Below are positions 60,301-64,000 of a stretch of 64,000 bases of DNA, piece by piece. Numbering within the stretch: position 1 is the stretch's first letter; every line of letters starts with the position of its first letter. This DNA comes from Phorcus lineatus (lineage: Eukaryota; Mollusca; Gastropoda; Trochida; Trochidae). The stretch is taken from NCBI GenBank assembly GCA_921293015.1, contig OV121093.1, positions 24,686,622-24,750,621 of the forward strand, written 5' to 3'. The notes under the pieces are model-generated. The model did no database searches. It saw nothing but the letters and a program-made list of their open reading frames with translations, and was not told where the DNA came from. The position numbers and the translations under genes are program-made.

Positions 60301-62454
60301 AGCATTTTGTTATACCTACCTTGTTGAAAAAACAACAGATATTATTTTCACCCCTTTCTCTTTGTTGCTCTCTTGCATTAGGAAAGATGATGTCACAGTT
60401 GTCACGTGACTCGGACTGGGTTATTATTCCTTTTCAGTCCATGTGATCTATGTTGAGGAACGCTTCACGGCGAAGCATGGGAAATGTTGGTTTTTCAGCC
60501 ATTAGGTATTGATAAAAGATGTTTCAATTTGTTTAATATATATTTTAACATCTAAATAATTAAGTTCGAAAATAAAAGATTTACAATACATTTAATTTTA
60601 GGACACAGCATTTAAAATGTAGGCGCACAAATCTTTATTTAGTAGCAAAATACTTTTTTGATAGAATAAACAATAATCTTAGACGGTTTCATTAGACATA
60701 TCCTTGTGCATATCTTTGGTTTCGACAAAATGACCCAGACCCAGGGTATGGCCAATCTCACTGTGTGAGTATCAAGAGGTTTTGCTTGCAGACTGAAGGT
60801 GTTGGAGCTGTCCACTGGCCTGGAGACAATCGGGGGGTTGAGATGGCCGCTAGTTGGTTGGCTCACACTAACCTTCATCTGTATGTATCTTATCCTCTTC
60901 AGAGGGGTCCGAGTCTCGGGAAAGGTGAGCTTTTCCCCTTTCAGACAGAAGATGCGATTAATATCAAGATTAAAGATCATATATAATATTGTTTAAAAAA
61001 GGAATTTATAATTGATTGAGGATTGTCACTTTAGCAAATCGAATCACTTTCGCATTCACTGGTCGTCTTCAAAACAAAGCATAAATGCCTAGGCTCTGTC
61101 TTGAAAAACAAGAAGATGGTTTATTAGTAAAAGTTTACATTTGCAAGCGAACAATTAAAAGATTAGCACTTTATTGAAGATTTCATAAGAATTTGATGTA
61201 TACAGTATTTGCAGGCCCAATACAATCAATAGAAAAATATGGTAACGACCTTGGCAGGTTCTTTACTGAATATTGTAGGGCTTTCTTCCAACGGGTTATG
61301 TAAATAAGTGTGACATACCTCAGCTGATTGACGCAGAAAAAGTTTTATACACAGATGCTAGTCAAAGGTGTTACCGTAGAGAGAAATGTATCTGATTCAT
61401 ATGCTAGTATATTCTACATAATCATATACCAAATGCTCTATTTTCCTGCTTTCGACTCTCTTCGGGTAACATCTTTACGTATGTGTTCATTCAGCGATGT
61501 CGCTATTGCTATGAACCATTCGTAAAATATTCTTTTAGAGAAGGAATTATAATCTTATTATAATGAATGATTCTTCTTCAAATATGTTGACAAACGTAAT
61601 GAAATATGCATCTAGCATAAAATATTGAAATAACATTTGATGTAAATTGAACAATATACCTGAATAGGTTTGTTAAGCAACTTGGTTAGAGCATTATTTC
61701 TCTCTCTGTCCAAAACAATATACCATGCATCGCCCATTGTTACGTCTTCCTATGCTTACTACTGATTGAAACTACCTAATGTGTGATGTACAAGTAATCC
61801 CTTCTCATTTAGCTCAAAAGATATATAACTTTTCGACTTTCATTCATGATGATTTCAAAATCCCATAAAACAGAAGTAGCACGTTTTGATGACTTTCAAA
61901 GATTTAATTCTTAATTTTAAGTTAAGTTATTCAAATGTATAACCTTCAGAGGGTCAAAACATCTCGTTACTCAACCCGATAATCCGTAGAGAAAAGTACC
62001 GAGCATCAATCAATTTTTGTGTGAACACGAATTTTCATTGGATGTATCAAAATGGATTTGCATAGCTCCTTCGATCACGGTATGTTCGGGTTTTTTGGCC
62101 GAAAAAAAACACTGTCTTGCAATTGAAAACATCGAGTTTCATCTTAGTGAGATCTATTCATCCAAAACATGCTTATCCTCGCTTCGTCAATATTAAAAAT
62201 TCTCAGTTCTAAGCAAAGAAATTAACACCAGTAGTTTGTTTTTGCTTACCTTTCTTTTTGAGGCTGCTGTATTGATGGACAGGAAAATCTTCACTCACAA
62301 AACATTCTTCTTGTTCCAGATCGTTTACGCCACATTTTTCCTCCCGTTAATTTTGCTGACGGTTCTCTTCGTACGGGCACTGACGTTACCGGGGGCAACA
62401 GACGGACTTCTTTACTACATCAAACCTGAGTTCTACAAGTTGAAAGACTTCAGG
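45312..62454 (+). CDS. SLC6-family Na+/Cl- symporter, 3' end beyond window (5 exons visible)
   Basis: Exons 45312-45434, 49700-49831, 57646-58030, 60792-60924 and 62320-62454 join in phase (1,1,2,0,0). Exon 1: KADGIITLLAFTVGEGTVLK then FPYLCARNGGG (TM1). Exon 2: AFLVPFLIFTVLCALPVCYL then EILIGQYHQRGP (TM2). Exon 3: TM3 and the large extracellular loop, PWSTCDNPWNTEHC (conserved disulfide Cys pair) and seven N-glycosylation sequons. Exon 4: LELSTGLETIGGLRWPL then a TM. Exon 5: IVYATFFLPLILLTVLFVRA then LTLPGATDGLLYYI. The family couples Na+ (Cl-) to amine or amino-acid uptake at the plasma membrane. TM1 is atypical: GEGTVLKFPY replaces the common GLGNVWRFPY. The start is ATG 45314 or an upstream exon. 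Substrate is unknown. No stop codon lies inside the window. Confidence 0.9.
46260..46510 (-). mobile_element. tRNA-derived SINE candidate
   Basis: On the minus strand a box A-like tggctagcgggt (46488-46499) is followed about 30 bases on by ggtttgaatccc (46452-46463), close to the RNA polymerase III box B GGTTCGANTCC. GC-richer unique sequence then runs to about 46260. It lies in intron 1 of the SLC6 gene. A tRNA gene is not supported because no acceptor stem can be drawn. Confidence 0.5.
46560..49690. other. SLC6 intron 1, remainder
   Basis: AT-rich. No other exon with TM-like coding and compatible phase was seen between exons 1 and 2. Confidence 0.45.
49835..51790. other. SLC6 intron 2, first part
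   Basis: No recognised genes. A short (TA)n lies near 50415. Confidence 0.4.
51796..51816. repeat. (TA)n microsatellite at the Penelope insertion edge
   Basis: About 20 bases of alternating TA touch the outer end of the left arm of the Penelope palindrome. Confidence 0.9.
51815..53839 (-). mobile_element. Penelope-like retroelement copy 1, 5' truncated (RT + GIY-YIG)
   Basis: Minus-strand frame (stop at 52187) with real homology starting at TSNFYGLPKIHKS (codon at 53839). RT motifs in order: SFDVTSLYSNIP (A), LGTAMGTKFAPVYANL (B), RYLDDCFLLW (C), NELPFLDILI. Then LPYCLARRICTI, a Cys-rich linker TKCQDKRCGTC, and GIY-YIG endonuclease VIYAILC..LTYIGQTSNLQA, ending FFINKFSPSLNC. The frame has no breaks but lacks the N-terminal part before the first RT motif. 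The open frame extends to 53989, but its first 50 codons are antisense of copy 2, so that start is artificial. A 3' UTR of about 370 bases ends at a TA tract. Confidence 0.93.
51868..51912 (-). ncRNA. Degenerate hammerhead-ribozyme-like fold, Penelope copy 1
   Basis: Mirror of the motif at 55444-55488 in copy 2: short stem I (ATAC/GTAT), stem II GACC/GGTC, GAA and the palindrome ATGAATTCAT. The catalytic CTGATGA is replaced by TTGAAAA, so self-cleavage is not expected. Confidence 0.5.
53840..55541 (+). mobile_element. Penelope-like retroelement copy 2, inverted duplicate of copy 1
   Basis: Reverse complement of 51815-53516, with paired coordinates summing to 107356 at both ends, so no net indel over 1702 bases. 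Every segment compared by eye and the whole 411-residue translation are identical. It starts inside the RT at IEALEYWIDKHPEN, so it lacks motif A, and runs to the stop at 55167-55169 and the same 3' UTR. A 323-base unique spacer (53517-53839) that belongs to copy 1 separates the arms. The copy cannot encode a full RT. Confidence 0.93.
55444..55488 (+). ncRNA. Degenerate hammerhead-ribozyme-like fold, Penelope copy 2
   Basis: ATAC (55444-55447), TTGAAAA (core position), GACC-8nt-GGTC stem II, GAA, self-complementary ATGAATTCAT (stem III), C, GTAT. The layout equals that of the intact motif at 55647-55687, with the core box mutated. Confidence 0.5.
55583..55611. repeat. (TA)n microsatellite
   Basis: Alternating TA between the two Penelope insertions. 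The 3' end of the third Penelope copy starts directly at its right edge. Confidence 0.9.
55612..55946 (-). mobile_element. Penelope-like element copy 3, severely 5' truncated 3' end
   Basis: On the minus strand the last 27 codons of a Penelope ORF remain (STESNCLAEKELLFINKLKP then KLNSKL, stop at 55854-55856). They align with TLETKETFFINKFSPSLNC of copies 1 and 2. The 3' UTR that follows contains a hammerhead ribozyme and stops at the TA microsatellite. It is a different lineage from copies 1 and 2. Confidence 0.75.
55647..55687 (-). ncRNA. Hammerhead ribozyme (type I, dimer-style stem III) in a Penelope 3' end
   Basis: Minus strand, 5' to 3': ATTCAC, core CTGATGA, stem II GACC-TTAT-GGTC, core GAA, self-complementary AGTACT, T (cleavage position), GTGAAT. 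Stem I pairs ATTCAC with GTGAAT perfectly (6 bp) and stem II has 4 bp with a 4-base loop. Stem III is a 6-base palindrome with no loop, as in Penelope/retrozyme hammerheads thought to work as dimers. All conserved core bases are present. Role by analogy: processing of tandem retroelement transcripts. Confidence 0.8.
56185..56610 (-). CDS. THAP-domain protein, single-exon ORF (141 aa)
   Basis: I chose ATG 56608-56610 because THAP domains start at the N-terminus: MPSSCVAANCTNKISRDIQL. The C-x4-C pair is followed by the HRF motif (LHRFTKDP), NWTKFV, VICSDHF (third Cys and His of the C2CH zinc site) and AVPT at the domain end. An in-frame upstream ATG at 56775 would add 55 residues that do not look like THAP. 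The C-terminal third is basic (KRKRTEYFEKRERKRVRNLK). The domain binds DNA in zinc-dependent fashion. The ORF lies antisense in intron 2 of the SLC6 gene. It may be a small host gene, a first exon, or a captured transposase DNA-binding domain. Confidence 0.68.
   Translation of the reverse strand: MPSSCVAANCTNKISRDIQLHRFTKDPVQFANWTKFVSQKRAKWSPNDRPVICSDHFTEDCYDLSYDFKTDFELAPQRKILVKNAVPTVNKQIKMITGPARYDSQPYRKRKRTEYFEKRERKRVRNLKDKLIQNSIQGEVG
56865..57215 (+). repeat. 39-bp minisatellite with 78-bp higher-order unit
   Basis: About nine units of caagagattactccacaggt + catacagctagatgttgtc. Central units alternate between cagctagatgttgtc and catctagatgtcgtc forms, so the true period there is 78 bp. 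Since 39 is divisible by 3, both strands stay open (plus frame: VIQLDVVQEITPQ repeated, 56834-57298), which is a by-product of the period. No promoter, splice context or homology supports it being a gene. Confidence 0.88.
57300..57645. other. End of SLC6 intron 2
   Basis: Non-coding. Ends in a pyrimidine-rich tract (attttctatcaacag) that is the exon 3 acceptor. Confidence 0.6.
58031..60791. other. SLC6 intron 3
   Basis: No exon found. The minus-strand stretch 59654-59875 is open for 73 codons (ERFGLSCEKPKGRGYLKMWD) with no family I can name, and 59960-60260 is GC-richer unassigned DNA. The rest is AT-rich. Confidence 0.4.
60925..62319. other. SLC6 intron 4
   Basis: AT-rich, nothing recognised. 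Ends at the exon 5 acceptor (ttcttcttgttccag). Confidence 0.5.
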
Positions 62455-63600
62455 GTATGTGATTGGTTACCTCCAATGAATAATTACAATAAGACACTAA
62501 AAATAAGCAATAAATCGATGAACTCATTATTTCCGAAATATTAAAGTTGGACTGTAATGTTCAATTCTACTGAATGTATCAATCACTTCAATGCTTTAAG
62601 AGAGACAGACAAAAGTCAAGACTTGAATCCTTGGTTATATATATGATCTATTTCAGTTATTGGGATCAGTTCGTTTGCAATCTTAGGACATTTATTTTAA
62701 TCTACACTCGTTGTTAAGATCAGAAGTAAAAAAATCCGATGCCGTTTGCCCATTTTACTATCTAAATGACCAATAAAAAACCCATCCTCATGAATGAATC
62801 TTCCAGATTGTCTATGTATGTTCAGAATGATGACAATTTTATGGATAAACAGCTGAGTTGTTCTGAATGGGCGATGTTTCGACGAAGATTCTAATGTCAT
62901 ATATACTAATGTCATTGTTTGACTTTAGAACACTCTGTATAAAAAGCAACCGTAAAAGTTATTTGGAGAATGTTAGACTCGTTTTAGCAGCAAAACATTA
63001 CCTTACTTCTTTCCATGATAATTGTGTTGTAATTATTTACACCTACAGCGCATAGATAGGACCATCTAAACTTTTTTATTTGCTTAAGAAGCATTACATT
63101 GAAGCTTTGTTCAGGGGACTTGACAAAATTCGGTATAACAAGGACGTCCTCTGACGTCAGTTGACCCCAAACATTGACCGGCCAGCATCAAATACATGCA
63201 GCATGACAAATCATTCACTACCTTAGCAATTCTTGAAATGACTTTTATAAACACATGAATGAACCTCCATAGAACACCGATGTAAAAATCTCGTATGTCA
63301 TGCACCTTTAACAGGTGTAAAGGTACCTAAAAGAATATAAGAATGACCATCACAGTGGATGAAGAGTGGGGAGGAAATTTGAACGAGATTTCATCGACAT
63401 ATCAAATCCTTCCCTAAAGGATAGCAAGAAGGTTATAATGGAAATAGTAACCATACAGAGAACTGACTTCAAATCTACCTTTTTGACTAATGAAGAGACA
63501 TACACAACTTAAACGTTGCAGTAAAAAAAATCTTATTTATCATAAAGTGTTTCTAAACTGAGCAAAAATGAAAACTTGACACTTAGTATTTCTCGCACGA
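62455..63600. other. SLC6 intron 5 (start), open at the window edge
   Basis: No further exon with the next expected SLC6 block (VWxxAxxQIFFSL) was found, so the intron appears to continue past 64000. Confidence 0.5.
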
Positions 63601-63610
63601 AAATGTTAAA

Positions 63611-63764
63611 TAGAGAATACTAAAGGAATGGTAATGTGATAACATTTTTATGCAACGAGTGAATGGAATTTGGTATCAGACGAACGAAAGTGAGTCTGAT
63701 ACCAAATTCCATTCACGAGTTGCATGAAAATGTTATCACATTATCATGAGTTTAGTATTTTATT
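63611..63764. repeat. Foldback hairpin, about 70-base arms
   Basis: The left arm's inner part (63633-63681, ending ggaatttggtatcagac) pairs with 63694-63742 (gtctgataccaaattcc...) with three or so mismatches over 49 bases. A weaker outer extension (gaatacta / tagtattt) follows. The loop is 12 bases. No transposase is present. It fits a MITE or foldback remnant inside the SLC6 intron. Confidence 0.85.
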
Positions 63765-64000
63765 TATTACTCATCCCCACTTATCAATATTTTTGATGAA
63801 TTAATTGTCAAAACAACAGTCAGCTGTTCGCGGAACCGGCGTAACAATATCAATCAGTCAAACGAAACACAGAACAGAATAGTTCGCTGATTGTTGGGTG
63901 TCTACATAAGTGACTCGCCTAAAAACATGAAACAAAAATCATTTTGGTGAACAAGTATTGCATTTTTAAGAAATTCATTGATATAACAAATGCTAACAAG

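Overview
Eukaryotic (metazoan) genomic DNA, AT-rich, with long introns and many decayed transposons. The mix of ISL2EU-type transposon (transposase plus YqaJ), Penelope-like, BEL/Pao, Tc1/mariner and LINE relics, with a 'gagtgagtgagtt' type dispersed repeat near 44.93 kb, suggests a mollusc, perhaps a gastropod. That is inference, not proof. No prokaryotic features and no CRISPR are present.

Layout. (1) 1-1.09 kb: decayed LINE ORF1-like sequence. (2) 1.68-19.73 kb, + strand: a complete 14-exon gene. I assembled it from splice sites whose phases all agree; it gives 2118 nt, 705 aa. The product has a signal peptide, two tandem extracellular domains resembling the metazoan LolA-like family, an acidic juxtamembrane segment, one C-terminal TM helix and a short tail. 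Its introns hold Tc1 and mariner fossils and four minisatellites. Each minisatellite touches or lies next to a splice site. Two of them appear to be built from exon-boundary sequence, including a 54-bp array of about 45 units that resembles the start of the TM exon. (3) 19.74-45.3 kb: intergenic transposon graveyard with Penelope-like fragments, BEL/Pao, two or more LINE lineages, Tc1 relics and a fossil ISL2EU-like element (DDE transposase on +, YqaJ recombinase ORF on -). (4) 45.3-62.45 kb and beyond the window, + strand: a partial SLC6 (Na+/Cl- neurotransmitter symporter family) gene. Five phase-compatible exons cover TM1 through the extracellular loop and middle TM helices. The 7.8-kb second intron holds a near-perfect inverted duplication of a Penelope-like retroelement, a second Penelope 3' end carrying an intact hammerhead ribozyme core, an antisense single-exon THAP-domain ORF and a 39-bp minisatellite.

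The two host genes look unrelated and show no sign of working together: one encodes a type I membrane protein and the other a polytopic transporter. The most interesting signals are the minisatellites derived from splice junctions, the Penelope head-to-head palindrome, the hammerhead ribozyme, and the altered TM1 sodium-site residues of the SLC6 protein.
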